Below are positions 22,045 to 35,352 of a stretch of 64,000 nt of DNA, piece after piece (the stretch's first letter is position 1; every line of letters starts with the position of its first letter). This DNA comes from Triangularia verruculosa (Eukaryota; Ascomycota; Sordariomycetes; Sordariales; Podosporaceae). Where the stretch lies: contig MU863912.1 of assembly GCA_033296885.1 (NCBI GenBank), positions 186,001 to 250,000 of the forward strand. The letters run 5' to 3'. The position numbers were made by a program, and so were the translations under genes. Under the pieces are notes generated by a model that worked only from the letters and a program-made list of their open reading frames with translations, did no database searches and was not told where the DNA came from.

Positions 22045-25000
22045 CTAAGCCAACCCACTCCTGAAACCAAACCCTCCCATGATACTCCCCGCACCCGTCT
22101 GTGTAGCAGCCAACAGACTCTCCATCTTCCTCTTGACCGTCGCCAGCCTGTCCCTCAGCTCATTCACCTGCTGAATCGCGTCCCTCCCACCCGCAGCCTG
22201 GAACTGTCTCAACAGCGCATCCGCTCTGCCCAGCAACTCCCCAACCCAAACCCCAAGCCCCCCGACATCATTCGTGTTCCTCCGTCTCTCCACCCCATTC
22301 ACCCACTCCTCCACCACCGCGACCACCCACCCAGCCACATTTTTCCTCTTCCTCCCCACAAACGGAACCTCCTGCCCGTCAAACACACCCTCCAACACTT
22401 GCACAATCAGCGCATGTGTAACGCCCAGGTGCATGAACAACAAAACAGGCCAGTTGGGGTCCGCACCGATGGTGTCATCCTGGTTGTACTCAATCGCATA
22501 AGCGCAAACCATGGGGATAAGTTTGTCAACCGGGAAGACAAGGCTGTCAAGCGACGTCCGATGCGCAATGAGCTGCACGGTCTGGATCACACACTCATAC
22601 GGCAGTGGCGGCGCAACCTCTGGTACCTGATCCTCCATCTCGGCTGGAACGCCCTCGTGGCGGTTATTCCAGAGCTCGGTCTTGATTTCGGTCTCGTTGT
22701 GGACTTGGTGGATGAGCTGGTCCCACGTCTCAGAGATTACCCTAGGACTCTGGAAGTCGGCGGCGTGATAGATCAAAAGGCAGAGGTCATAGTAGCCGGC
22801 TTGGTCGGCGTACGCGTTGTAGAGCTAGAAAAACAAAATGAGTCATTAATTAGTAAGAAAAAAAAGGAGGGGTTGCACATACCTCGTTGACATTAAGGAT
22901 GGATCCATTCAGATGCGCATTAATCTCATCCTTCCTTCCATGGTCTATCCGGCCATCTCCCAACAATCTCTGCAATAGATCATCCTGGATATGCGCCAGC
23001 TCCAGCATCTCGGTAACCTCGTGGTTGAGGATCTGCTGCTGTTGACGGCTAACACCAGCAGTGTTAACACTGGCATTGGCCTTGGCAAGACCCAGCAACC
23101 TGATGCGGTCCTTGATGCTAACCTGCATGTCGGACTTTGCTAGAGTGGCTTGGACCTGGGCGGCCTGGAAGAAGTAGTTGCGGTGAGTATACCACCGGCA
23201 GAGGAGCTCTGCGTGTTCGTAGTTGCGTTCGGCCAGCGACTGAAGGTACGCTTCGACGTGTGGCGAGTCAATAGCCAGAAGCCTGTCGATCCAGTTCTTG
23301 GAGATGTACCAGTCGTACAAGTCCCTATGGAACACCTGGTCGTCCGAACTGTTGACCACATCGTACGCCTCCTTCCGCTTAGTGGCGGCCACCGTTTGGC
23401 GTCCATCGATTGTCTCGGGTTCTGAGGCAAGGTAAGTCTCGAGCTGGTCAAGAACACGCTGAACCAGACTGTAACAGCTTTTCCGGCAGTTGTATGCTGC
23501 CTCGCGAGAGTCACCCTCTGGCTTGCCATCTAGTACCCACGTCAGTGCCGTGTTGCCCCGGTCCTTTTCCCTGGCAACAACCAAACACAACTGGATAGCA
23601 CCGGCATAGTATCTGAGTCCGATGTACTGATCAACAGCTTTCTCGAGGTTCGCCACAGAAAGACTGCCGGCAACTTCTTGGAATAGTTTCAGACTCTCGG
23701 CCAGCAGCATTCGTGCGGTGCTGACATTGTTCACTTGCTCACTTGCGCGCTGTAACTGCTCCTGGGCCTTGAACACAACCACATCATCAGGAGAGCAGAA
23801 GCTCCCGCAACGTCTCCGCAGGGCGTCAGCGACCGTATCCACATTGGCGCCGTTAGCGATATTGCGGTTAACGATCGCCTTGACCAACACCTTTGCAAGT
23901 TCCTTTCCTGGCTTCTGCGAGAACAGGTTCTCATAGGTGAGCCTCTGGAGCTTTTCTTGGTCGACAGGTTCGAGGCGAGCGTAGATGTCTGCCACCCTCT
24001 CGTCGAAGAGCATGGTGACGAAGGAAATGCCCTCGGCAACGCTTTTCATGAGCTGGCGCATGCCATGGAAGGCCTGATGTTCCTTCTGGGCCGCAATCTC
24101 TTCATTCCTGTTCGTAAGGGTGCCGGGAGGGCCCGAGAGTCCTTGGATTGTGCCCTTGTTGGACTCGAGGAACTTCTCCAGACGGTCAACATGTTCCTGA
24201 ACCTGTATCAATTTTGAGGCAGGCACGGTTGAAGTCACCGCGTTGCCGGCCTTGGAAATAGTGACGACTTTAGTCTTCCAAAGCGCCCGTACAAGGCGCG
24301 TAAAGTACAACGCCAATGCATCGTGACGGGATGATAACCTGACAGAATCCTGGGGAGCCATACGCCCGTCTGACTCTGCCACTCTAGCTTGGCCTCCGTA
24401 TTCCACAAACACCAGGCGCGCAAGATTCGCAAGGGCTGTGTCTGAGGACCTCCCAATACCCATCCGAGAGTCGCTTCCTTGACCACAGGCCACCGCCAGT
24501 GCCGCCGAACAGGTCTCGATTCTGCCGTACTGAACCAGGAATTTCCGAACCTCCCTCTCCAGCACGTCATCACCCTGACCCATGACAGATCTGAGAGCGG
24601 TTGCGAGCATATCCACCACCCGTCTTCGGCGGATAATATGAACGCCGGTATTCGTAAGGACTGCAAACTCGCCAGGAGCGTGGTCAAATTGAACCGCGAG
24701 CTCATTGCCAAAACCCAGTGGTTGACTGTTCGCCGAGAATGGCTTGGTCGTTGAACCGATCTCGATGGTTCGGTTGCCAACTCCCAAGTCAATCCATGTC
24801 CCTTGCTCGACAAACTTGAGCGCCGAAGTAGGTTGCGTTAGTTTAATACGGCCCGTATCCGGTGTTGAAATGAAAAGCACGTCCGACGCATCCCCTCTTT
24901 GGCGTACAATGTCGAAGAAGTAACCTGGAGGAAAGCGAACGCCCATTACGCTTGACTGGAGAAGCTGGGATGCCTTGTCCAAGACGGGCTCGATGAGCTG

Positions 25001-26388
25001 CAGGTTGTAATCTCTTGTCTGCTGATAGGCATCCCTTGGGGGGAACTTGATGAATTGAAGCTGCATGCTTTGAGGAGGGAGGGTAGAGGGCCCACCGCCA
25101 ATGGTGTACGAAGCAGCGCTGGTAGCGCTGAGGAGCAGACGACAGCCGGTATCAGTGAGAGCCATCAGGTGTAGTTTAGATGTCTCGGTAGCGGAAATGG
25201 GGCTAAGTGATACGATCGTCGTCTGGTCAGTAAAAAGAGGTGATGGGGCGGCTAAGTGGGCGAAGTCACGGAGACAGCTGGTCTTGTCTTTTTCAATCAC
25301 CTTGGTCAGCTTCTCAGGACCTTCCATGTGGTAGGTTCGGATGGTCGACCGGTCGGAGAGAGAGTATAGCAGGTTCCGCGTATCGTCAACATAGAGGCCA
25401 ACGAGGTGTTCGTGTGGCCGGGGTCCAAATGGCAGGTTGCTGAGCGGCACAACTGCGGACCATCCGGCATGTGTGTGGTTGACCTTGCTGCACCTGCTGG
25501 AAAACCATCTCTCCTCCTGTTGATAGATAATTTCGTGAATGTCGGTATCCGTTTCGCCACCAACAAAGATGCGCCCGTTCGCGGTACCCACGATGTAACT
25601 GACATCGCTGCCACCGCGGTGGACTGCCATTTTGGTCTGATAGAGCGTAACCTTCTTGCCCCCCGACGCGTTGGGCTCGGCTGCCACACCAACAAGAATA
25701 ACATCGGTCGTCGTGGAGATGACGAGGATATGCGTAATGGTCCTAACAAAAACGCCTGGTTTTGGCGCAACGAGGGCAACGGCAGTGATAGTGTGAGTCA
25801 ATTCCTCGTATCCGATCAGCTCTGGCGTAGGATGTGTGTAGTCCCAGAGGAAGAGGGAGCTGTCGATGGACGCCCAAGCATATCCAAGCTCCGGGAAGAG
25901 CCCCAGCTTCGTGAACACCTCGCCCCCGTTAAGGAACTCGAAAATCTGATCGGGAATCTGGTACATATGGGTCTTCTGAAAAGGAGCCCATGGCTTCTCG
26001 TCAGGATGGATGTCATACTCGGAGGAGGCGCCCGCTGGTTTGAGAATCTGTCAGTATGTGCGTGGGTTGAAAGCTGCCAAAGATGGTACATACGTCGGCA
26101 ATACGAGTCGAGGTCAGGATAGCTCTCATCGTTCAGGAGGTTCGCGTTGACAACCGAAGCGGCCGACTCTATCGGAGGCACGTCTGCGCGGGCAACAGGC
26201 TGGGCTGGAAGCTGACCCGTCGCGAGAGGCTGAGGCCCAGAGTTGACGGAATTCGCGGATTGGAATCCCATGGGCTGTGGGACAGCATTCCCGGCGGCGT
26301 TGCTAAAGAGTAGTCGTTGTGTTGGATTCGGGGCTGGAGTGTGGATGTAAGCGCCGGGGATCTGGCGCATGGGTGTTACGGGCTCCAT
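22045..26388 (-). CDS. NUP170: Nucleoporin NUP170/NUP155
   Basis: Large scaffold nucleoporin of the inner ring of the nuclear pore complex. Exons 26388-26094, 26034-22883 and 22824-22045 give 1408 residues, typical for the family. The N-terminal unstructured part is followed by DSYCRPGASSEYDIHPDEK and the beta-propeller (QIPDQIFEFLNGGEVFTKLG; WASIDSSLFLWDY). A long alpha-helical solenoid then runs to the C-terminus. The second intron joins NVNE to LYNAYADQAGYYDLCLLIYH. I chose the ATG at 26388; the first acceptor (at CCAG|CG) is picked because the earlier CAG leads to a stop. The annotated end is GFGFRSGLA followed by TAG, but see the in-frame extension. The gene call is firm. Confidence 0.95.
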
Positions 26389-27237
26389 TGTCGGGGTTAT
26401 CGAGAAAATATAATAGTGGGCAATTTCATTCCAGGTCGCGGGGTCCCTTAAGCTGTAAGCAGGAAACAATTGAGGTCGAGAGATGAAAGCTCAGTCCGTT
26501 CCCTTGCGGCTTCTCTGCTTGGCCCTGCGACAGCTGGTTGAGCAACCAAACACCGAAGCTCTGTCTCTTCCCGCCCAAATTCAATCAACAGCTGTTTCGT
26601 AGAGATGTCGTCTTTGGTATCGCGTTTATAGCATAAAAGTATGCTGCCAGGGCTGTCGGGAAGCTCGCCGTGTAGTTGTCTGGTTGCAAGGGGTCGTGGT
26701 CGCGATGGATGGGCGGCTTCGCATCGATGCAGGAAACAAGAAAGAGGCTGGCCGTAAACAATTTTTGGAAAGCAAGGATCATTGGCAGCGAGCGACCTGA
26801 ATGGCACGGACACACGCGAACGCGCTGCATGGGATGGACGGTAGAGGCGCTAAGCTCAAACAGGACCAGCTTTTCTGTCACCGCCTTCCAAACCCGCCAG
26901 CCCGGCCGGCGTGCACTGGCCACACCACGTCACTTATTGTGTTGTTGACATGGCTTTGAGCAGAGATGGCGTATTCCACACAATCCATTGTGGTCAGTTC
27001 AAGAGAGCAATCAGACAAGGAGTTTTCCATTATACCATTTCTATGCATATCCAGAAAATTAAGAACCCATTGGAAGCCATTACAACAGTGTCTACAAACT
27101 AAAGCATCGCCTGATGATGTGCTTCTTGCCAAATCGACATCTTTCATAATTTCCGTTGATACCCTATTTTCCTTCTTTTGTTCCTCCAGGTATGTCTTCA
27201 TTACAACCGTCTTTTTACATTATCCCCAAGTAATCAT
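26389..27237. other. Intergenic, promoter side of NUP170
   Basis: This 849-bp region lies between NUP170 and the 3' end of IFA38. Two overlapping short frames on the minus strand (26448-26923) have no protein-like features. No repeat or RNA gene was seen. Confidence 0.4.
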
Positions 27238-28328
27238 TTACTGCTTCTTGGCCTCACGGGCCGCCTTGCGCAGGGCGCGGTTGCGGATGTCAACGTGCAT
27301 CTTCCTGTTCTGCCAGATGGTAAAAGCGCTGGTGTTGCCAACAGTGCTGTCGATGACCCACTTGAAAGCGTTGTGGCTCCACCAGGGGGTGTAGGTGTTG
27401 GGGAAGTTCTCGTTGCTGTCAAGACCAATCTTTCCAAGGGCAGAGCGGACAAATTCCTTGGGACCAGGGATGAGAAGGCTGGTGCGGCGGATCTTGCTCA
27501 TGGCAGTGGTGACCAGGTAAGAGATGACGAACTGAACATCAACACCATGGGGCGCAAGCTCGGAAGCGAGAGAAGAGCTCCAGTGCTGGAGGAAAGCTTT
27601 GCTGCCGCTGTAGGTGGCGAGATAGGGGGTGGGCATGGTACCGGCGAAGGAGCCCATGGTGAGAATGAGACCCTTCTTGCGAGCGGCGAGGATGGGAGCG
27701 ACAACCTTGGTGGTCTTGAGAGTGCCGAGGCAGTTGATGGTGACAATGTCCTGGAGCTCGGTCTTCTCGGTATCGAGGAAGGACACGGGGATGCTGTGGG
27801 ACCGGCCGACGTTGTTGATCAAGATACCGACATCAAGGCCAGCAATCAGCTTGGCCAGGCGCTCGTAGTCCTCATCGTTGTCCTGGGAGTAATCCATAGC
27901 GAGAACCTTGGTCTCGAGACCGGACCACTTCAGGCGCAACTCCTTGGCGAAAGTATCGAGCTTAGACTGGGTGCGGGAGACGAGGATGAGGTTGAAGCCT
28001 TTGGAGGCGAGCTGAGCGGCGAACTCCTTGCCGAGACCATCCGAGGCACCGGTGACGACGGCCCAGGTACCCTTCTTGCCATACTTTCGAAGCTGTTTCG
28101 AGGATACAGGTTAGTATTACTATCGCAGAGACCATAGCCACATAAATCGGAGTCACCCACGTTGGGACCGCTGAGGATGAACGAGTTCAGGAGCAGACGG
28201 AGGAAGCTGAGAAGGCCCCTCGCAACGTAGAGAGCGCCGAGAGCGGCAAAGGTGTACTGGATCGACTGGGGAACAGTGTTCCAGAAGTGGAGGGCCTTCT
28301 CCACGAACTGGGTGATTTGGGAAGCCAT
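27238..28328 (-). CDS. IFA38: Very-long-chain 3-oxoacyl-CoA reductase
   Basis: ER membrane enzyme that reduces 3-ketoacyl-CoA with NADPH in the second step of very-long-chain fatty-acid elongation (yeast Ifa38/Ybr159w, human HSD17B12). Exons 28328-28161 and 28092-27238 give 340 residues. An N-terminal membrane segment ([19 protein letters not shown]) precedes the Rossmann motif [12 protein letters not shown], the NNVG motif and the catalytic serine in LTMGSFAG. The YSGSK pair (Tyr, Lys) is intact. The 68-nt intron joins SGPN to [10 protein letters not shown]. It shares a 380-bp divergent promoter with ERG28. The call is firm. Confidence 0.95.
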
Positions 28329-28708
28329 TGCGTCTATGATCGCCCGTGTGTGATCCAAGTTGGCAATGTCCCGGAATTGGTGGTGTCTTGTCTGAAATAA
28401 GGTTGAAGGGTCCGGATGCCTCGGGCTGGAGACAAGAAACGCGCTTTCTCCAAAAAATGTTGGGGTCCGCCATGGAATTTTTTGTGAACCATCCACCATC
28501 CATCCCGCTGCGGGGCCGTCGCTGAGATCCGGCCAATGGTGATCGCCTCCCTGGAGATGACCCCTGACAGCGGAACACGTCCCCTGGACCTGGGCTTGAG
28601 CTGAACAGAGGTCTTGGCGGTGTCGTGCTGTTGATTTCAAGATTGTTGGTTGCTGTCAAATTCACATTTCGTGCCTTCGATTAGCATTCAATCTTCCTAA
28701 TCGCCAAA
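28329..28708. promoter_or_regulatory. Shared divergent promoter of IFA38 and ERG28
   Basis: The 380 bp between the two ATGs are the only upstream sequence for both lipid-pathway genes, so elements here probably act on both. I could not assign individual binding sites. Confidence 0.55.
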
Positions 28709-29345
28709 ATGGACCAGCTCAAAGCATTCCTCCCCTCGGGAGAGAAGGGTATTCTTCCCTACTACCTGTGGTTCGTAAGTAGCACCCGACGGGACGGCCT
28801 TCGCCAAAGCGCGGCATCAAGAGCGCACAAGCTCCGGCGCCCAATGCAAACATGGGCCAGACTCTAACCTGTTTTCCCATCTTCTCCAGATCTCCATTGT
28901 TTCCATGGGCAATGCCCTCCAAAACTATGTGACCCTGCACTACACCCGGCGCATCTACAACGGCCGCTTCGTCCCGAACCACGCGCTTCCCGCCGCCTCC
29001 GGCAAGTACAGCCCAGAGGACAGCACCAACGTCCTCAGGCCTGCTTCCTCCACCGGCAAGGACGCCGAGAAGGCCAAGGACCAGGTCACTCCCCTGGCCG
29101 CCCGTGTCTTTGGCACCTACACCTTCATGGCTGGTATTATCCGACTCTACGCAAGCTACCAGCCAGAGAACTACGCCCTGTACCAGATGGGCATCCTGAC
29201 CCATGTCATCGCCGCCATCCACTTTACCTCTGAGATGTTGATTTTCAAGACCATCCGGTTCAGCGGCCCTCAGATCTTCCCCTTCCTTGCTGCCTACGGT
29301 GGCACTACCTGGATGGTGCTCCAGTACAGCAACTACGTCGTTTAA
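28709..29345 (+). CDS. ERG28: Ergosterol biosynthesis scaffold protein ERG28
   Basis: ER membrane protein that tethers the C-4 demethylation enzymes (Erg25/26/27) in ergosterol synthesis. Exons 28709-28774 and 28890-29345 give 173 residues, about the family size. The first exon encodes MDQLKAFLPSGEKGILPYYL and the second begins ISIVSMGNALQNY. Four hydrophobic segments and the conserved-looking RVFGTYTFMAGIIRLYASY and HFTSEMLIFKT stretches are present. The 115-nt intron is phase 0 with GTAAGT and CTCCAG borders. Gene identity is clear from the whole-length pattern. Confidence 0.93.
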
Positions 29346-29485
29346 GTTGATAAGAATAGAGCGGGGGAAGAACGCACGCATGTACGAAAGGAAACATAGG
29401 ATATGAGCATCCCAGCAGTGTTTATAGGGGGATCTGTAACAAAGACTAGCAACTGCCTAATGTCAATAGCACCACCTGTCTTGTT

Positions 29486-30765
<1,280 letters not shown>

Positions 30766-31813
30766 CTTTCCAAGTAAAGTCCTCCGAGTGTTGGTAAGGT
30801 GCAGTTGAGGCAAAGAAAAAAAAGATGCAGTCAAAGTGCTATAAATATGCAGGGTCTGGGATGAGACGAGGTGTTTGCGTCTCGGAGCTCTCTCAGCATC
30901 CGCAGCAAATAACCCCGCGCCCACATTGCTGGGTCGCACTTGCAAGTTTGGCGACAGCACGGGGCGGGGTCACTAGATCACTAGATGACTTCGACTATCC
31001 AGATTCGCAGATTCGGCGCTGTTCCGGCGGTACTAACTAGTGCCGCACTTGTGGCCATTGAGTTCTCACTTTCCGGGATTCATTACTGTCAACATCGGAT
31101 AGCTCTACGAGAAAAGCTCATGGTGCTCCTTCCATGATATACCCTCCAGTCATTCGTTTACAGAGGATGTGAACGTGTCCATAGTGCTACAGGGATTTCC
31201 AATATAAATTGATACGCTCGTGATATCCAACCCCTGGTTGCCTATTCTCTGTCAAAAAAAACCAAGGCTAGATATCAAACAAAGTCAACAACAAAATGGA
31301 GTTTTGGATCTCTACATACCAATTCGGTTTTACGATGGGGACGCCAGATGGGTTATGGTTGTGACATCATGTCCAAACAGTTCGGGGCAAGGCCATCCAA
31401 AAGGTGCACAGACCATCCGGCTGACACATTCTAGGGCCGGTTGATCCTCGGCAGCTTCTCCACAAGGTCCGTGCCCGGCGAAGGTGGCATTGCGCAGTTG
31501 CCTTGTCCGGGATTGACCCTCGATCGCAACATTCAACGTCCTCCACGGCGCGCCGATTCCATCAAATTCCGAGCACTCACCACCAAAAGTCATCAAAGTA
31601 CGCGTCGTATCGGCTTCTTTTCTGTATGTGCAATTCAACACTTGTTTTGCCGTGGATCTTCCGCGTGCCTTGTGGCAGTTTTGGACATTCTTGAATCCGC
31701 TATTGTTCTGCTTGGCCCCTGTCCAATAATCGTCGCTCCACCGACAGACAGCTCTCCGTTCGCATCCGCATCCGCATCGGCGCGTGCGCCCGCGCCAACC
31801 TGTCGCTGCCACA
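30766..31813. promoter_or_regulatory. Divergent region between GAL7 and ADA2
   Basis: A 1.05-kb gap holding both promoters. The frame of ADA2's second exon stays open upstream through this region (from about 31441), but the sequence there does not look like protein. Confidence 0.4.
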
Positions 31814-33483
31814 ATGGGTGTTATTCGCAAGAAGATTGCTGCCAGAGGCGGCGAAGGCGGTGTCAAATATGTTTGCGACGTTTGCTCTGCAGACATCACT
31901 TCCACTGTAAGCCTTCCCGCTGCCGTACTACCCCGCGATCGCCCGCTCGAGTCGCATGTTGTAACAGTCGAGCGCACCCCAAGCTAACTGCTCTCTCCCG
32001 GCAGGTCCGGATACGATGCGCACACAGTGCTTGCAATGAGTATGATCTATGTGTACAATGTTTTGCCAATGGCTCCTTCAGCGGTTCCCACCAGCCCGCC
32101 ACCCACCCCTTCCGCGTTATTGAACAGAACTCCTTCCCCATATTCGACCGCGAATGGGGGGCCGACGAAGAACTGCTGCTCCTAGAGGGGGCCGAGATAT
32201 ACGGGTTGGGGTCTTGGGCCGACATTGCTGATCACATCGGTGGCTACCGAAGTAAAGACGAGGTTCGGGATCACTATTACAAAGTTTACATCGAGTCGGA
32301 AAATTTCCCGCTTCCCAAACGATGCAGCCCTCACGACATGGAGCTGGCGAACGAGATTTCGAGGGAGGAATTTCAGGCCCGCAAGAAGCGCAGGATCGAG
32401 GAGCGACGAGAAGCGGCAAAGAACGCCCCGGCCCTCCAACCAAAGACGAAGCCCACGGCTAGCGTGCCATCTTGTCACGAAATTCAGGGGTACATGCCCG
32501 GTCGATTGGAATTCGAGACCGAATACGCCAATGAAGCCGAAGAGGCAGTACAACTCATGCAATTCGATCCCGGCGATGGCATCAACCCACGAACCGGCGA
32601 GCTGGAACCGGAGATGGAGCTCAAGCTTACGGTTATGGAGATCTACAATTGCAGATTAACACAGAGAGCGGAGCGAAAGAAGGTCATTTTTGAACACAAC
32701 CTTCTGGATTATCGGGAGAACAGCAAAATAGAGAAGAAGCGGTCAAAGGAGGAGCGGGACCTAGTTAACAAGGCGAAACCGTTCGCGCGCATGATGAACC
32801 GGGTGGATTTCGAGAATTTGTGTCAGGGGCTAATCGACGAACTCAATCTACGGCAAGCCATTGCTCAACTACAAGAATGGCGGAGCATGCGCATCGGCGA
32901 CCTCAAAAGCGGCGAGAAATACGAGCAAGAGAAGGCACTGCGGATACAAAAGTCGATACCGATGGGATCTATGGACCGAGACCGGTTGGCAGCGAACCAG
33001 CGCGGCAAGAACCAACCACCACCAGAACCCCCAAGCGGCGCTGCGTTGCTGGTTGCGCCTGAGCTTCCTATTCGGTCGGCAGCTTCGGTTGGAGGCACCA
33101 ATGGCGATGCGGCGAATGGAGGGATCAAGCCTGAAGTCAACGGCAATCACGTCAATGGGGGAAGCGTTGTTGTTGCAAACGGCACGCCAGCGAAGCATAA
33201 ATTCGTTGCGCAACCAATCCCAGGCATCCAGCCACTGCCGTTATCTCAAGACAATGCTCCCGATCTGCACCTCTTGACGCCCGAGGAGGCCAAGCTGTGC
33301 GAAACGCTGCGCCTTCAGCCGAAGCCTTACCTTATGATCAAGGAGCAGATCTTGAAGGAGGCCGTCAAAAGCAACGGAAGTCTCAAGAAGAAGCAGGCCA
33401 AAGAAATTTGTAGGCTGGATTCACAAAAGGGAGGCCGAATTTTTGACTTTATGGTGAACGCTGGATGGGTAGTCAAGGCTTGA
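31814..33483 (+). CDS. ADA2: Transcriptional adaptor ADA2 (SAGA complex)
   Basis: Subunit of the SAGA/ADA histone acetyltransferase module, where it activates Gcn5. Exons 31814-31906 and 32005-33483 give 523 residues. The ZZ zinc finger is formed across the splice (YVCDVC, then [16 protein letters not shown]). A SANT/Myb domain follows ([37 protein letters not shown]). The C-terminal SWIRM domain contains [20 protein letters not shown] and [10 protein letters not shown]. The intron is 98 nt, phase 0. Domain order and length match ADA2 well. Confidence 0.95.
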
Positions 33484-34171
33484 CGTCAGCAGTTTTGATG
33501 GTTGTATATATTCACAAGGTTATCATTTTTTGTTTTTCATCGGGGGCTGGGCTACTCTGGCGTTTTTGGTTATGAGCGGGATACCACATTGGGAGGACAG
33601 CGCGTTTGGGCTGGGAACTGTTAGGATCATTTTGTACTATATGTGGTCTGCATGAGCGGGCATGAATTCAAGAATTATTTTGGTGTCATTTTGAACCGTT
33701 TTGGATTCTGGATTATGATGCGACGGGAGTGGTGGGCAGGACGGACGATGACAGCACGAGGCCAAGCCCTGTCCTTCCTTCCTTTCGGGAGAACTCACCC
33801 CCGCCCGCGCGACACCTCCGTGGGCAGCAATCGATGGACGAATGGTCACACACCTGGGGAGGGATGCTGTCATTGGTCGGAGGGATGTAGGTGGTTGCCC
33901 TGGGGTATTTAAGGCACTCTTTTTTCTTGTTTCCGTCCTTTTCTCCTTTTCCTTTTTATTTTTTTGCTCATTGTGTGTTCTTGTTTCTCACCTACTCGCT
34001 TTGTTCGGTCGGCCACAGCTTTCTTCCCCGCTTTGGCCATTGCACTCCTCCTTCACTGCCGTCTCGTATCTACCACTTGCTGATCTTGTCTCGATAGTAT
34101 TGGCATAATCTCGGGTTGCTCTTGTCATTGTCACGGATTTTTGCCGTTGTCGCTGCTGCCAAAACGACGAA
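33484..34171. other. Intergenic, upstream of the short-chain dehydrogenase
   Basis: 688 bp, with long pyrimidine runs at about 33920-34060 just before the next gene, typical of a fungal promoter and leader. No other feature was seen. Confidence 0.4.
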
Positions 34172-35352
34172 ATGGCGGACCACTCCAAGAACATTGTTTA
34201 CTTGGTCACTGGAGCGAATAGGGGTATTTACTTACCCCTTTTTTTTTTTCTTGTCAGCCATCTTGGCACCGCAACCCCGCATTCTTTTCTCTTCCATCTT
34301 TCCCCCCCATCTATCCTCCCATAGTTATTTCCCATCCTGACACCCTTTCTAAATCTTTTCATCTTCCTAACCGTCTTTTCCTATTATCTTCATCCACCGC
34401 GCACGAAGATGTGACCACCCTCACTAACCGATCTCCTCCCGTTGGTAGGAATCGGCCTCGCTGTAATCTACCTCCTCGCCGCCCGCCCCAACACCACCGT
34501 CCTCGCCACCGCCCGCAGCCTACCCACCGACGACGACAACAACCAGTCCTCTGTGTTTTCTTCTATTGTCTGCCACGAAAGCAGCTCCCTCATCCCGATC
34601 CTCCTCGACGAGACCAAACCCGCCATCTCCTCATCCACCCTCCCTGCCCGCCTCTCCTCTGCAGGGATAGAGCACATCAACATCGTCATCGCCAACGCAG
34701 GCACGGCCACCAACGGGTTTAAATCGGTCTTTGACACTACGGAAGAAGATTACCGTAATGATTTTGAGGTCAATACCCTCGGCCCGATCAGACTTTTCAA
34801 GGGGATTCACGGATTACTCGAGAAAGGGGCCGAGGTGAGTGGGCAGGAAAGTAAATTCGTGGTTGTTGGGAGTTCGGTGGGGAGTACAGGGGGCTTGGTG
34901 ACAGCGGAGGGGGAGATGGAAGGGGGGATGTTGGTTTGTGGGAGTTATGGGCTTAGCAAAGCGGGGGTGCAGTGGTGGGTGATGAAGTTGAGGGCGGAGT
35001 TGAAGGGGAAAGGGGGGGAGGGGAAGGTGGTGGTTGGGGTTGTGCATCCTGGGTGAGTTTTTCTGTCGAAGTAACAGACGTTGGAGAAAGGTGAAGGGCT
35101 GATCATGAGGGTGATTATCTAGATGGGTTAAGACGGAGATGGGGCAGGGTCTGGCGGATGCGGTTGGGTTTCGGGCTGGTCCGCCGCTGGGTGTGGAGGA
35201 GAGTGCGACGGGAGTGGTTGAGCAGGTGAGTTTTTTTGTCACTTGTGATGGATATGGAAGTTGAGATATTGACGTGGAGGCAGGTTGACAAGTTGACGAT
35301 GGAGAACTCGGGGCAGTTTTGGAGGTGGGATGGGGGCGTCTTGCCTTGGTAG
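34172..35352 (+). CDS. Short-chain dehydrogenase/reductase
   Basis: NAD(P)-dependent oxidoreductase of the classical SDR family. Four exons (34172-34223, 34449-35052, 35123-35225, 35284-35352) give 275 residues. The cofactor motif TGANRGIG is split by the first intron (225 nt, pyrimidine-rich). NAG in VIANAGTA and the catalytic serine in VGSSVGS follow. The YGLSK motif supplies Tyr and Lys, and HPGWVKTEMG follows across the second intron. The third exon has GPPLGVEESATGVVE, as in cytosolic nor-1-like ketoreductases. Substrate is unknown. Confidence 0.87.

Noticed and set aside
22045..22167. Treating the last 123 nt of NUP170 as a normal constitutive intron
   Set aside because: It encodes the helical end (NELRDRLATVKRKMESLL) that looks like true NUP170, and lacks a clear branch point; kept only as a possible alternative splice.
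26448..26923. Two overlapping frames upstream of NUP170
   Set aside because: Short, overlapping and without domains; they lie in the NUP170 promoter side.
29346..29485. Open frame of almost 50 codons after the GAL7 TGA
   Set aside because: It shows that open 3' frames also arise by chance. The translation does not look like GAL7 or coding sequence, the stop is TGA, and it overlaps the ERG28 3' flank.
31441..31813. Upstream continuation of the ADA2 second-exon frame
   Set aside because: The ZZ finger needs the exon at 31814-31906; the upstream frame has no protein-like pattern.
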